From the NCBI GenBank assembly GCA_013399305.1, contig VXAI01000473.1, positions 154,223 through 218,222 of the forward strand: a stretch of 64,000 nucleotides of DNA. Reading direction: 5' to 3'. This document shows, piece after piece, positions 27,942 to 39,245 of the stretch (positions within the stretch are counted from its first letter, which is position 1; each line of letters opens with the position of its first letter). This stretch comes from Rostratula benghalensis (Eukaryota; Chordata; Aves; Charadriiformes; Rostratulidae). The translations under genes and the position numbers were made by a program. The notes beneath the pieces were generated by a model. That model was not told the origin of the DNA and did no database searches. It worked only from the letters and a program-made list of their open reading frames with translations.

Positions 27942-28096
27942 CCTCGATGGTCGCTCGCTTGGGCAGGATGGTGATGGCTCCCTCGGCGACATCCTCCTGC
28001 TGCAGCAAGGGGCTCACCTTGGAGCCCCAGGTGTCCGAGCCCACCCACAGGAAATGGCCAACCTGATCCGCCCTCTTGGCGGCCGCCAGGATTTGT
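27942..28096 (-). CDS. GRM7: GRM7 internal exon (B): glutamate-pocket exon
   Basis: This 155-bp exon starts in phase 2, where its first A completes a lysine begun in the upstream exon. It ends in phase 1. The acceptor is TTTTCCGCAG and the donor is G|GTAAGA. The peptide reads [20 protein letters not shown], then DTWGSK, then [36 protein letters not shown] matches GRM7 better than GRM4, GRM6 or GRM8. The Asp of GSD is the conserved residue that binds the amino group of glutamate in all metabotropic receptors, and the Lys of WGSK is the group III residue contacting the distal acidic group of agonists. Here the residue after the Asp is Thr (ACC at 28032-28030), where I recall Ser in group III receptors. 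From memory about eight of 51 residues differ from the mammalian protein, mostly conservatively. The exon is GC-rich with CpG-rich wobble positions. Confidence 0.94.
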
Positions 28097-28929
28097 CTGC
28101 GGAAAAGAAAGTTTTCTTCACAGATTCATTTCATTTAAGGATATAATTGCTCAGGGGAAAAAAAAAAAAAAAAAAAAAAAAAAGGTGTGCTGCAAGCACA
28201 GGGTGAAGAGAAACAGCATATTGCTGTACCCAACAGAGCTCAGGAATTTCACAACACACCGTATCGCGTTTCATGCAGCACAGATTGAACCTTTCTTTCA
28301 GTTCACCCCACATCCTAAGGCTGAAATACCAATCCCACTAAAACTTAAAGTTCTGCCATTGACTGTACTGAAAGTTTATCCTAACTTATCCATGTCTCCT
28401 GTAGAACTGAGCCTCTCAGGAACTGACAGTGCCACCAAAATTTTAAGCTAATTTAAAATTCTGGAGAGAGACGATGTAAAGTGGGCAAGTGAGAGTCACA
28501 CTTCTAAAATAGTCTTTATATTATTTTATGAACAAGTGGTATGTGGTCAAACCTTGAGCACCTTTACGAGGTTCAACCTTGAGTATTCATGCCATTTTAT
28601 CATTAATAATCATAGACTTTAACCATAAAATAGACTTTGAATTAACGAATAATGTAGAAAAGTGTGAGCTTGGAGAAAGGGGAACCTTCTTAATGCCTCT
28701 GAGAGGCAAGGTCAGGTCTGTCACCCAAGGCATGAGCAACCCTATGCCAGGAAAGGCTTCCAGACCTTGGGCAAACTTCTCTCCAACCATGCACATTCTG
28801 GGGCAGCAACTGCAGCACCTCCACAACACAAACTCCACGTCCCCACTTCATTATTCATATTCTTATTTGCTTTCTCTTTCCCGCACATCTATCAAGCACA
28901 AATTAACTCATTCCCTCGGTCATTCTTAC
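28097..28929 (-). other. GRM7: Short GRM7 intron (833 bp) between exons A and B
   Basis: The donor is GTAAGA at 28929 and the acceptor CAG ends at 28097, both on the minus strand. It is unusually short for this gene. The one feature seen is a 26-base A run on the + strand (U-run in the pre-mRNA) 62-87 bases before the exon B acceptor. The + strand frame covering 28579-29055 is antisense to exon A and has no support as a gene. Confidence 0.93.
28158..28183 (-). repeat. 26-base homopolymer, poly-U in GRM7 pre-mRNA
   Basis: A pure A run on the + strand, which is a U run in the sense of GRM7 transcription. It lies just upstream of the 3' splice site of exon B. Long U runs bind splicing regulators such as PTB, TIA1 and Hu proteins, but whether this one acts in splicing cannot be told from sequence. 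Confidence 0.85.
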
Positions 28930-29071
28930 TTTATGTCCTCGTCGTTGGCAAAAATAACGATGGCCCTGGCGTTGGGAGTTTCTAGGAGCTGCTTGATAAT
29001 TTTGTCAAAGTCAATGGTCTTGTCCTTGCGATCCTGGGGGATTTTCAGGGACTGAGCAATGCAGAGCCCAC
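28930..29071 (-). CDS. GRM7: GRM7 internal exon (A): glutamate-binding domain, lower lobe
   Basis: This 142-bp exon starts in phase 1 (GT completes a glycine) and ends in phase 2 (AA, completed by the next exon to lysine). The acceptor is strong, with a long pyrimidine tract (CTTTCTTCTTTCCTCTGCAG), and the donor is AAA|GTAAGA. The peptide is [18 protein letters not shown] followed by [20 protein letters not shown] and [10 protein letters not shown]. The GGLCIAQS and IFANDEDI motifs identify a group III metabotropic glutamate receptor, and RKD-TIDFD-IIKQLL is the GRM7 version. The cysteine in GLC is the one that joins the binding domain to the cysteine-rich domain by disulphide, according to known receptor structures. 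From memory about eight of 46 residues differ from mammalian GRM7, nearly all conservative (Lys/Arg, Asp/Glu, Val/Ile). The preceding exon was not found in the window. Confidence 0.94.
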
Positions 29072-29339
29072 CTGCAGAGGAAAGAAGAAAGAAGAAGAGG
29101 ACTTTGTCAGAGGAGAGCTCAGGAATGGCAGTGGGAAAAACACGTGGCTGGAAGGGGAGCCTGGGAGGAAGAGAAACTCTCTGATCAGATTGCTACCCTT
29201 CCGGAGCACTTAATCTTCATGTCAAGCTTCCTGAGGGATGTGTATAATTATTTTTTTGCACAGCACACTCATTGGGATTCCCAGTATGCAGCATGCCTGG
29301 GTAGGGTCATGGATTAAACAGATGGGCAAGAACAATATC

Positions 29340-29430
29340 ATAGAAAAGCAAAACAAACAAACCAGTCAGTAGAGGGATTAAAACAACCAACCACAAACAA
29401 ACCACAACCTGAGCAAGCTTAAACCGATTT
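29340..29430. repeat. AAAC/CAAC low-complexity stretch
   Basis: Repeated CAAA and ACAACC words with some interruptions. Simple sequence, no parent element. Confidence 0.5.
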
Positions 29431-31225
29431 AAAAAAAACCCAACAACATCAGGCTGAAAGGCAAGTGATGTTGGCAATGTGTTACACCAACTTCATCTCA
29501 GTGAAGAGCCGAGATTCTTTTGAATTCTGCAAGTTGAAGGATATTGAGGGAAAATGCTTCCACTGAAACTTCTCTGGAATTGGAACAGCAAAGGCACTGA
29601 GATATTGGCAAGCAAAGATTGTTCAAGAAAACTGTTACTCATTCAACTGTCCCTCACCGAATGGGATGGAGCAGCCCAAGCAATTGAGGCCTCGAGATGA
29701 AGTGCGTGTCTGTGAACAGGACTTCTCATAAATACACAGGTGACACTGCCAAAAATGGCATCAACACAGTCACAGCCGTAGATCCATCCCTACCAAAGAA
29801 ATACTCAGTTTTAGCTCGGTTCACATGTTATGCAGCTTGTTTCAGGGTGAAAAGAAAAAAACACAAACAAAGCCAAAAACCCCCCTCCCCACATCCTCAG
29901 TGACATTCTGCTTGTCATTGCTGGCAGATGAGAACACCCTTTTGCCTTCGTTATTTTGTTTCTCGAGGATAAACACTTTCATCTTTTATGGCATCTTAGA
30001 TCCCACCTTCCTCTGCGTACTGCAAAGTGTGTTAATTAACGAAGTATCAGAGCTGCATAACAGGAAACAGCAGCGGGGATGAGGTAATTAAAAGACAGCG
30101 GGACAAAGGAGATATTCACAGATATGCTTTAAAACACAGATTCAAAAGTACTGTTAAATGAAGTAAGAGAGGAGGTGTTCTCCGGGAAAGAGAAGGGAAT
30201 CAGCCCAAAGCAGGGCAGAGCAGGGACACAAACACCTGCAGAAAAAACCCCCACTGAACGTTGGTAAAGACCAAATGCAGAGGTATAAAATTGCCAAGTG
30301 GAGCTGTTCTGCAGGTCTCCGAGCACGTTACCAAGTAGGTCAGGATCATTTTGCCTTATTTCAGATGCAGGGGAGCTGAGACACAGAGGTTGCCTCAAGT
30401 CAGGCCAGGCCTGGTACTCGCTGATCCAAAACCTCTGGGGGGAAAAAAAGATTGGTTTTGGTGGGAAGAAATAAAGTGGCAAAAAGGAAAGGCTGAAAAA
30501 GAATAAAACAGAGTAATCTCCCCCAAGTTTTTCTCTGACTCACACAGAATGTTTCATTTAGTTCAGCAATTATTACAACCTGGCATAATTGCAAATTGAT
30601 ATTTTTTTCCTCTTTAAAAGAAAACAGTGCTGATTTTTAAAAGTAAAGTTCATTCTGAAACAAGGAAAGAACATTTCGTTGCAAGGAAATGCAAAAAGTT
30701 TAAAGTTTGGGTTTTTTTTAACTGCTCTTTTTCTTTGCCGCAGTCAGGATTAGACAGAATCAACTCAAGTCCAGGTGCAGGGACAATGTGCTGGTTAAAG
30801 CACCCTTGACCAGCTCAGGATTTCAGCTCCACAGGCAGGGCTGAGGCATCTCCCAAGCGCAGGGAAGCCACAGACCACTGGAATCCAAGGGGATGCCCTC
30901 CCTGTGTCCCTCTTGGGGAAAAATCTCTTCCTCCTGGCCTCACACCTGAGGAGAATTTAATTATCAGCTGCTCCTGGAAAGTGCCCTCCATCACACCAAG
31001 GCACTTTGAATCTCTGACCAGAGAGTCACATTACTTTGGTTAAATAAAAGTGTGGAAACTCTGTAGAATTCATTGGGACAAGTGAAAAAAAAATCCTCAA
31101 AACCCAACAACCCAAAGAAACCCTCTGACTGTTATAAAGTGCTGAGATTTGTCACTTAGAAGTTTATACATTCCTTCTGCGGTGCCCTTTTGAGAGGCTC
31201 CTGCGTGGACACAGCAGAAGAGGAG

Positions 31226-31259
31226 GGAATATATTTTATTGTGGAATATATTTTATTGT
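31226..31259. repeat. Perfect 17-bp tandem duplication
   Basis: GGAATATATTTTATTGT occurs twice head-to-tail (31226-31242 and 31243-31259) with no mismatch, which suggests a recent slippage or duplication event. Confidence 0.85.
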
Positions 31260-31454
31260 GTCGAGACCAAAGGGCTTTTGTGTGCTGGATGGAGCTGTTC
31301 CTCAGACACGTCTGAAGCTGCCGTGAAGGTCCTCTGCAATCCCTCATTGCTCTCCAGCGTTTTCACTCAGGAAAAGCTGGCTCTCTCAGGAGAGGATTGG
31401 AAAACACAGCCCCAGGGAACAAACTCCGGCTGTATCCCAGGGGAAAAAAAATAA

Positions 31455-31479
31455 TAAAGACCCTAGGTCAGGGTCTTTA
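31455..31479. repeat. Perfect inverted repeat, 10-bp stem, 5-base loop
   Basis: TAAAGACCCT (31455-31464) pairs with AGGGTCTTTA (31470-31479) around AGGTC. It lies next to A-rich sequence and no gene is associated. Confidence 0.85.
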
Positions 31480-33427
31480 CAATTAAAACTATTATTAAAA
31501 AACCCCCCAAACAACCGGAAAGTATTTAATATTAAGGAAATGTGAGCTACATGATTCAAGTGACTGAAAACCAGGCTAAAATCGTTGGGGAGGGTGCTCT
31601 CTCAGCAACCCCCCCTGACAGTATTTACACCTCTCGTGTGGGTCATGCAATCTCTATCGCCTGGATGGAGAAGCCAAAAATCTTATTATAGCTGATAATG
31701 ATTCCAGCTGAACCGAGCATCTCTGGACAGAGAGGCAGCTGTGGCCAGGCTCTCAATAGCGAGGGGGGAAAAAAGCCTCTGATGCAACGTACAGCTTCAA
31801 AGTATGTAATTTCCCCTGGGTTTTTTCAAAGAAAAGAGGAGCCAGGGTGGAGAAAGGAAGCAGTTTGGAATTTGGGAGGGCAGATTCTGGGTCCGTTTTG
31901 TGATAAAGACTTTCCTACTGCCTTTGGGAGGCCAGGTCGTCGTTCCTCTGCTGTCTGCTGGTGAAGGGAGAGGAAGAGAGCTGCTTTTTTACTGTGACAG
32001 CTCCAGTAGTGGTGCTGTGATCAAACTCGATGCATTTACAGCTCTTCCAGCCGGGATGGTGGAAGAGCCTTCCCAAAGGGAGGAGTTGATGAACACCCTG
32101 TTAACCTCCGAGCCACCTCTGGCACAAAGCAGTTAGAGACCGACGGAAAAGCAGGAATTATGGCCAAGTGGCAAATATCAATGATTAAACCCCAAATATT
32201 GTATTTACAGACTGGTGGCTCCACTGCCTTCAGTACATGGGCAGGAGGAGGCCCCAGTGTGGGAAAGGACTCCCTGAGGCCCTCAGGAGCAGAGGGGGCT
32301 GGAGCCCTGCACGGCAGATGAAGGAAGATGCAAAAGGAACCCAGGTGATGCAGTTCAGACACGCTGATGGATATGTGGATTTTAAACCACCAGTCTCTCT
32401 TCCAGGAAAGTGACACTTACCAATTGACTGATACCTGCTCCCGAAACGGGTCAGCCTGCGTTATTTTCTTGTTTGCTTGGTTTTCCTCAACTCCACAGCG
32501 TTTGAGAACCGAGCACAAGCTCTCGCTGGAGCAGTGGGGTGATCCATCCTGGCCACACCGGTCCCATTAACTTCTGTTTACATCCAAGCTTAGGAGCCTG
32601 AATAAGAGCCTTCCCATCCCTGCAGAGGACCTCGTGGCAGGCACAGGCACACGCCGTTTTTCACTCCTTAGCAATAACAGACACCCAAGGAATCGGGTAT
32701 ATATTGGCCAAATGACACATGTGAAATAAGTTTAACTTTCATGTTCTCATCCTGCATTCTTATTACCACAGGAAACTCATGTGCACAGTTATTTAAGCTG
32801 TCAAGTTAATTCACAGTGCTCCTGAGGTAAAACACCTCCAAGGGAATTAAGTGGTAAAAACGTGGAAGTTGCAAATTAAGGATTTTGTCACAGGATTTTT
32901 GCAGGAATACATTACCCTTGAAGGACTGGAGAAGTGGCAAGTTCTCTAACAAGCTAAAGACTGCTATGGCAATCACTGCAGTCTGGGAACAGAACCCCTG
33001 CTGCAGTCTGTGACCATGCTGGAGCCCCCCTGCACCCCTGGGACTGGTCCCAGCAGCAGCACCTTGTGTCACACCAGTTGGTTACAGAAGGGTTCCTGCC
33101 TCTTCCTGCAGTCATTTCTGTCCAGCGAGTGAAGAGAGCAGGTCAGGGGGTTCTGCAGCCAAATGTAAAGACCATTCTGAAGATAACAGACAGTGGAGAA
33201 GCACAGGGAACTGCAGTCTATATAAGGCACATGGTTCAAGCAATTCTGCCAGCAAATGTTTAACTCCTTCAACGTTGGAGATGTACGAATTCTCAGGAAT
33301 CAGTCTATGAAAGGCAGTCACAACAACGAGGTGGCCAGTTCTATACCACAATATCCTTTCTCTTCTGGGCTATGTATAGAAGTCCAACACTGACATATTT
33401 TTCATACTTTCCTGCTGCCAGCAATTC

Positions 33428-33451
33428 TTTTTTTTTTTTTTTTTTTTTTTT
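33428..33451. repeat. T homopolymer (24)
   Basis: An uninterrupted T run. On the minus strand it would be a poly(A), but no retroposon body is recognisable beside it. Confidence 0.85.
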
Positions 33452-35611
33452 CAAATAACATCAAATCTGGGATGGGAACACTGGGAGCAGACCTGGTGGG
33501 TTTGTCCTGTCCAGATGCGCCTTTATCCAACAAGGAAGCCATGAGAACACAAAATCATCTGTGAAAAGGATAAGACAACAAGGAGAACCATTTCCTCAAA
33601 CAATGACCTGAAAATTCTTTGGTTTTACAGCTTTGGTTTGTGCCACTTTGGCAACCTGACCTGATGGTTTGGGATTGTTCCCAGCGTTAAAATTCCCTGC
33701 ACTGCAACCACTGGCAGCACTCTGAGAAAACACAGAAATGCTAGCATTTCAACCAAAATTAACAGTGGATTCTTTTTCTGGCAACCAAACAAAATGCAAA
33801 GTGAAGTTGGCTCTTTTCTCCCTGGCTGGTGAAAAACAATTTTCCCCCTAAATTGTATTCCTAGTGGAAGAGCCTTCTGAACTTCATTAAGTCACTGACC
33901 AGACTCATTGTAGCAGAGTTTCTGTCTGAAGAAACGCCATTTCTAGTTAATCTCTGCACAAAAAGAACCTTCTTCAGTTCCAGTTTGATCCTTATAATGG
34001 CTCCCACTTTCTCACATGTGTCTGGAGAAGTTTTAATTAAGTAATGCTGGAGACAGAGGAAATTTGTCTGGAGGTACTGCCCAGGATGCTGGCAATTAAG
34101 GAGGTACAAATACCTGATTTTTCAGTTTGGCTGCCAGACTGAAAATGTAGAGCTCAAACTTTTTTTCTTTGGTTGCTAGATCTTCAGTTTTTCTCATTAA
34201 AATAAAAAAATTCATACAACTAATTTTACCTTAAGCAGCGATCTCCATTTAATCTGCATTGGAAACAGTTGTTACTAGGGCCTTGCAGGAGGCAAAAAAG
34301 GAGGTGCTACATCAAAGGTTCTGGCTTCTCCCTCTTGCTCAGTGATTAAAACAGGCATTGGGGAAAATGTGAGTTCCCTCCTTTCCCAGAGAGGTGTTGA
34401 ACTTGCACCTCAGACGTCCCAGTGCCCTGACCCTGCCACTGCCTATGGGTACCTGGGGCAGAGCAGCACCGTCCCCAGCGGGACCAGAAGAAGATGATGC
34501 TGATTTTCAAAGGACAGCATCGAAACCAAGATCAAAGCCACCATGTGCAGATGGCAAATTATTCTCTGGTACAGGAGAGACCCCAGTGTCCCCCCAGGAG
34601 CACGGCCGTCTCCGTGCTGCTGAGGGCAGTGGGATGAGCCAGTGACCTGCAGCCCCCTCCTCATCCTCCTCCTCTGCTTTCCCCAACCCAAGCTGCAGAC
34701 TGAATTTGGTCTCTGTTTACAAATAGATTTAGGAAGCAGCAAATCACATTCCCCCCAGAATTAGTAGTCAAGGGCATAGGTTTTCTTGCCCTTTGTTTTT
34801 GCAGGAAATTACCGTTCATTTAGGAAAAGACAAGCACTGACACTCGGGGTGGTCAGAAAAAGCCAAGGCGGGCGGGTGAGCAAAGGAAGGCTGGAAAGGA
34901 CCAGTTGTGCACCGAGTGGGATGAGGTGACCTCTGTTTCTTGGTTTCCTGCTTCCACTTTTAGCAAAATGCCTTACAGTTTGTTGCGTTGCTGTCAGGAA
35001 CAATGGACTAAACCCACTCGTTCCCTGCCCACAGAGGCTGCTGGCTTTCTTCTTTTACCCCTTTCCAACAGAATACTTATCTAAGATTCTGCTTCACAAG
35101 CATCCTCAAAGAAAACCCAAAACATTTTGCTGTGAAGGCTTGTACTGAGACGTTCAAGAAAGTTGATTTTTGAACTCTGGCAATACAAAAGATATCTTGT
35201 GAGCACAAAAAAGCAGAAAAAAAAAAAAAAGAAGAAAATAAAATAACAAAGCCATCAATCTTTGCAAAAGATGAAAAAATGAAAAGTTATAAAATCAGGG
35301 TTAAACAACCATATTCCCAAGGCTCATTATCAAAGTGGTTTTTTAATGCCTGTTTTACTGCTTCCATTTTGCATTTTATTTTCTCACTATCAACCCTAGG
35401 AAAGAGAACTGGATCCTTTAATGCAATGAAAAGGAAAATGCCAAGCTGGTGGCAGGGGACCCTGCTGGGACCACACGAGTAAGAGCCCCCAGGTGCCCCT
35501 GATCTGGGCTGCCTTCAGGACCAGCTTCTTTCCCAGGGTTCCTGTTCCTGCTGTGCAATCCAAATGGAGAAGTCCAAACTCTGGTGGAGAAACTGAGGCT
35601 TCAGCCTCCTC

Positions 35612-35697
35612 GTCTGGTGGGAGGTGTCCCTGCCCATGGCAGGGGGGTGGCACTGGGAGATCTTCAGGGTCCCTTCCATTCTATGATTCTGTGCTGT
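35612..35697 (+). mobile_element. CR1 3'-end fragment, + orientation
   Basis: GGTGGGAGGTGTCCCTGCCC, GATCTTCAGGGTCCCTTCC and ATTCTATGATTCTGTG are the sense 3' end of an avian CR1, including the terminal ATTCTATG-type repeats. About 85 bases remain. Its 3' end faces the 3' end of the next, oppositely oriented CR1 at 35721. Confidence 0.88.
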
Positions 35698-35720
35698 GAA
35701 AGAACTAATGTGTTTATCTT

Positions 35721-35937
35721 ATAGAATCACAGAATTGCCTGGGTTGGAAGGGACCTTTCAGATCATTGAGTCCAACCCTCAATACAACGCTGACAAGAAC
35801 CACCGCTAAACCACATCTCTAAGCACTATGTCTGCCCGTTGTTTAAATACCTCCAGAGATGGTGACTCAACCACTTCCCTGGGCAGCCTGTTCCAATGCT
35901 TAATAACCCTTTCAGTGTAAAAAAATTTTCCTAATAG
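35721..35937 (-). mobile_element. CR1 3' fragment of a second subfamily, - orientation
   Basis: The + strand begins ATAGAATCACAGAATTGCCT and continues GGTTGGAAGGGACC, AACCACCGCTAAACCACATC, AAATACCTCCAGAGATGGTG and CTGGGCAGCCTGTTCCAATG. This is the complement of a CR1 3' end of the type with a GTGGTTTAGCGGTGG segment, so it is a different subfamily from the neighbouring copy. The 5' truncation point coincides with a perfect 15-bp hairpin. Confidence 0.9.
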
Positions 35938-35975
35938 AAGGTCTGGTGCTGCAGAGACTCAGCACCAGACCTTCT
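35936..35975. repeat. Perfect inverted repeat, 15-bp stem, 10-base loop
   Basis: AGAAGGTCTGGTGCT (35936-35950) is exactly complementary to AGCACCAGACCTTCT (35961-35975), with GCAGAGACTC as the loop. It sits at the 5'-truncated edge of the CR1 copy at 35721-35937. Confidence 0.9.
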
Positions 35976-38900
35976 GCTTGGTGCTGAGCGAGTCCCAACA
36001 GCCCAAGCACGGCGAGAGATTATCACAGGAGGATTTTTTTCACGGGAATCCCACTCCTGTGCCATAGACGTGGGACAGAGGTTGGGCCACATCACACAAC
36101 ACTCCAGTTCACAGGCAGCTCGAGGACAGGCGGGCGAGTTGAGCCATCTGGATGGATGGCAGCACTTGCAAAGCACACAGCAACTTGGAAGAAGACAGAG
36201 AGTCTTAAAAATATCTCAGCTGCCTTCCTCACGCCCGCTGACAGATTCCGTGCTGCACCTCTGAGAGGCAAAAACCCCAGGGGAATTCTCTGTGCAAGTT
36301 CAGGCAGCCATGCAGTAAATTGTTCGGGGCATTAAACACCTAACTCCCGTATTTAAGGGTAATGGATGTATCTGGTAATCAAAGTGTTGCTTCGGTATCC
36401 ATGGATACCCATGATTATGTGGAATTTTGATTCTGGTACAAGGCTAAGTACATTATTCTGCTTCCCTGAAATTCTCCAGGAGCTATTTTTCTTATCACCA
36501 CTTAATTGGATTATCAGGTGGCAAAAGAGACAATTCGACACTTTTTCAGATGATTTATCTACAGAGATACTCTTCTTGGGGGGGAAACACTTTTAGTGAT
36601 ACTGAAACCATCGCTTCAGAAAGTTATGTTTGCTGTTGTTAATTATTAAAAGGAACCCTAAATTCATTTCATTGATATGTTACTTTAAAATTAGCACCTG
36701 CCAAAAGCTGCCTACTGGATGTTTATTATACTTTATATATTTGTATTTTATTTCTGAACCTCATATATTTTGTAGAAGAAACCAGTAGTAGTTTGGAAAG
36801 ACTGACTTTAAAGAAGTCAGTATCCTCCCCACACGAAAACTTTGATACCACAATTGAGGATATTTCCCTGATAAAGCAGAATTACAGCCTAAAGGGATGG
36901 GAATGATAAAGATTATTTCATATTCTTGAGATAGAGCCAGGCCTGCCAGCTCACTTGCCATCAAACTCCTCACCAGTAAAACAGTAATTCAAACAACTGA
37001 CACAAAAGCCACAAAATCATCAAAGAGCAATCACTGGAAAGTCAATACATGACTCACAAGTTTGCTTTAGAGAAGAGTGAACACCACGCAGCAGGAGCTG
37101 TGTGTCAGGTGGGGGGGGTTAAGGTGATTTGTTTGAAATAAAAAAACAGAAGAAACTCCCCAATGTCCACTTTACAGGACCTGTCATCAGCCCCGTGCAA
37201 GACACAGTAAGAATTTTTGTGAGTTAATCCAGTGTAGGAAAATTTCCAGTTCTGTTCCCAAACCTGTAAATTCACAGTAAATAAAGCTAGCAAAATAAAT
37301 CCCCACCGCCTTAATGATCACCTTGATATTCCCCTGTCCCATCAAAGGGAGAAGGTTCACCAGGAACCCACCCGAGACCATCAATATGCTACATATTTAA
37401 GCTCTGAATTCCTGACTTGTAGAGAGATCCAGAAATGACAGTTGGGTCCTTATGTCCATAATCAAAGTTCTAACGAGTCTCTGGATCAGGGTGTTGTTTC
37501 TTTACTAGAAATAGTTATTATCCTACTTACCAGCAGTAATGGAGTTCTTGCATATGCCAGTAAAAGAAGTTGACAACTGCAGTGGTGTGCAGATAGGCTA
37601 GAATGTAAATTACATCTCCGGAGTACCATAATTCAATTGTAAATATAAAATGTGCACCAATAATAAAAGTACACTAAAACATGAAACTGCAACAGTTTAT
37701 CCAAGAGAAAGCATCTTTGTGGATATACAACAGCTTTAACCTAGAGAATGCCTATATATTAAGATTCTACTGAATAATTTTAAAATTTGATTTTGCTAAA
37801 CTTGTTTACTGTCTCATTTTTTCACATTAGACCTCATCATAACCAGAGAACAGAAGACCTAAACTGATAGAGAAGACTAATGTTGCTAGTATGTTATTCA
37901 TTAATGCTTAATTCTATTGTGTCTTAGCTTTGCTGCATATTTAATGACACTCCTAGTGAATTTTATCACCTCAAAAATTGTCCTTTATTATGGCAGTTAA
38001 ACTCCAGCAATATATAAAAAAATTACAACTCTCTCCAGAACACCAAATCACATTATCAGAACGGTGTAAGATCGTCATTTTCCAAGACTTAGAAAAGCTC
38101 TGCTTGCTCGACAGCGAGGATATGGGGTGAGATCTACAGGTGCTGGCGAGCTCCCGTTTGCTCCCCCAGACTCACTCCGGGCTCTGCAGCAGAAGGGACC
38201 TGGGATTTATTGGCTCCCTAAAAGCCGTTCTACAAAGAGAAGATTGGAGCCATACAGTGTAACCATGGAGGGGGAAAAAAAAATAAAAAAAAAGCAATAT
38301 AAAATAAAAGTTCCACTTCTGCTTCTGACACTTTTGTTGTTACAACTTTATGGCAGTAGTGCTTAAAGGGCCTGGTTCGGGTTAGGATTGAGCTGTAAAA
38401 CCTCCAAAAGATGGTAACCCCTGCTCTGAGGAACCAGATGAAGACCCAGGGTTGGGATCTGAACAAGAAAATTCCCAGCTAAATGCCATTCCTTGTGTCT
38501 TGAATTTTGCCATATTCCCATTTCCCACAAGAAAGGCCAGCTACCGTAGAGAAGAGAGAAAAGACTCCAAATTCAGGCGCCGCAGTTGAAGGAATTGAAG
38601 GGCTGTAAGGAAGCCCTGGGCACATCTGCTGATCTGTGAGATGAACCACCACAGGGGAGGCAAAACACGTTGTATGGTCTCGTACCTACTCCTCCCTCTG
38701 CCTTCAAAGAGGCTGATTTAGTCAGACCAAGACCGGCTCTACTGCCTTGTGCATAAAAATAGCAAAGGCAAAGTTCTCAAAAATAATGTCAGAACACTTT
38801 ATAAAACACTGCTTCTTTAGGAACAACTGTAGGCGGTGAAATCTCTGGCTGTGGGTAGAGACAGAAACAAAGCCCCCAAAATACCATGTTTAAAAGCATA

Positions 38901-39245
38901 ATGTACAGCCAAGCAATGAGACAAATTAGAACTGTGCTCAACACAAAACACCTGCTAAGTACGTACCTCAGCCTTGCAGCTGGCTCATAAACCCCCAAAA
39001 CTGGCAAATTCAAAGTCCTAAACTGAGATCTGCAGGGAGAACCCAAGGAAGCCACCCATGACCATTGCCCTTCCCAGGTGGTGGAGGAAGCCCTGGTCCC
39101 CTCTGTGGTGCTTTCCAGGGTTTTCCTGAGTGGGGCTGGTGGCCATGAACTCAAGGAGAGGGCAACCCAGCAGAGCTGGAGAAAGAAAAGGAACAAATTT
39201 GCAAGGAGATTGGATCCCAGGGAATCCAGTGTGTGGAATAATGTG

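Noticed and set aside
28579..29055. Plus-strand frame of 158 codons
   Set aside because: It overlaps GRM7 exon A in antisense. The exon is clearly coding on the minus strand and the + product resembles nothing.
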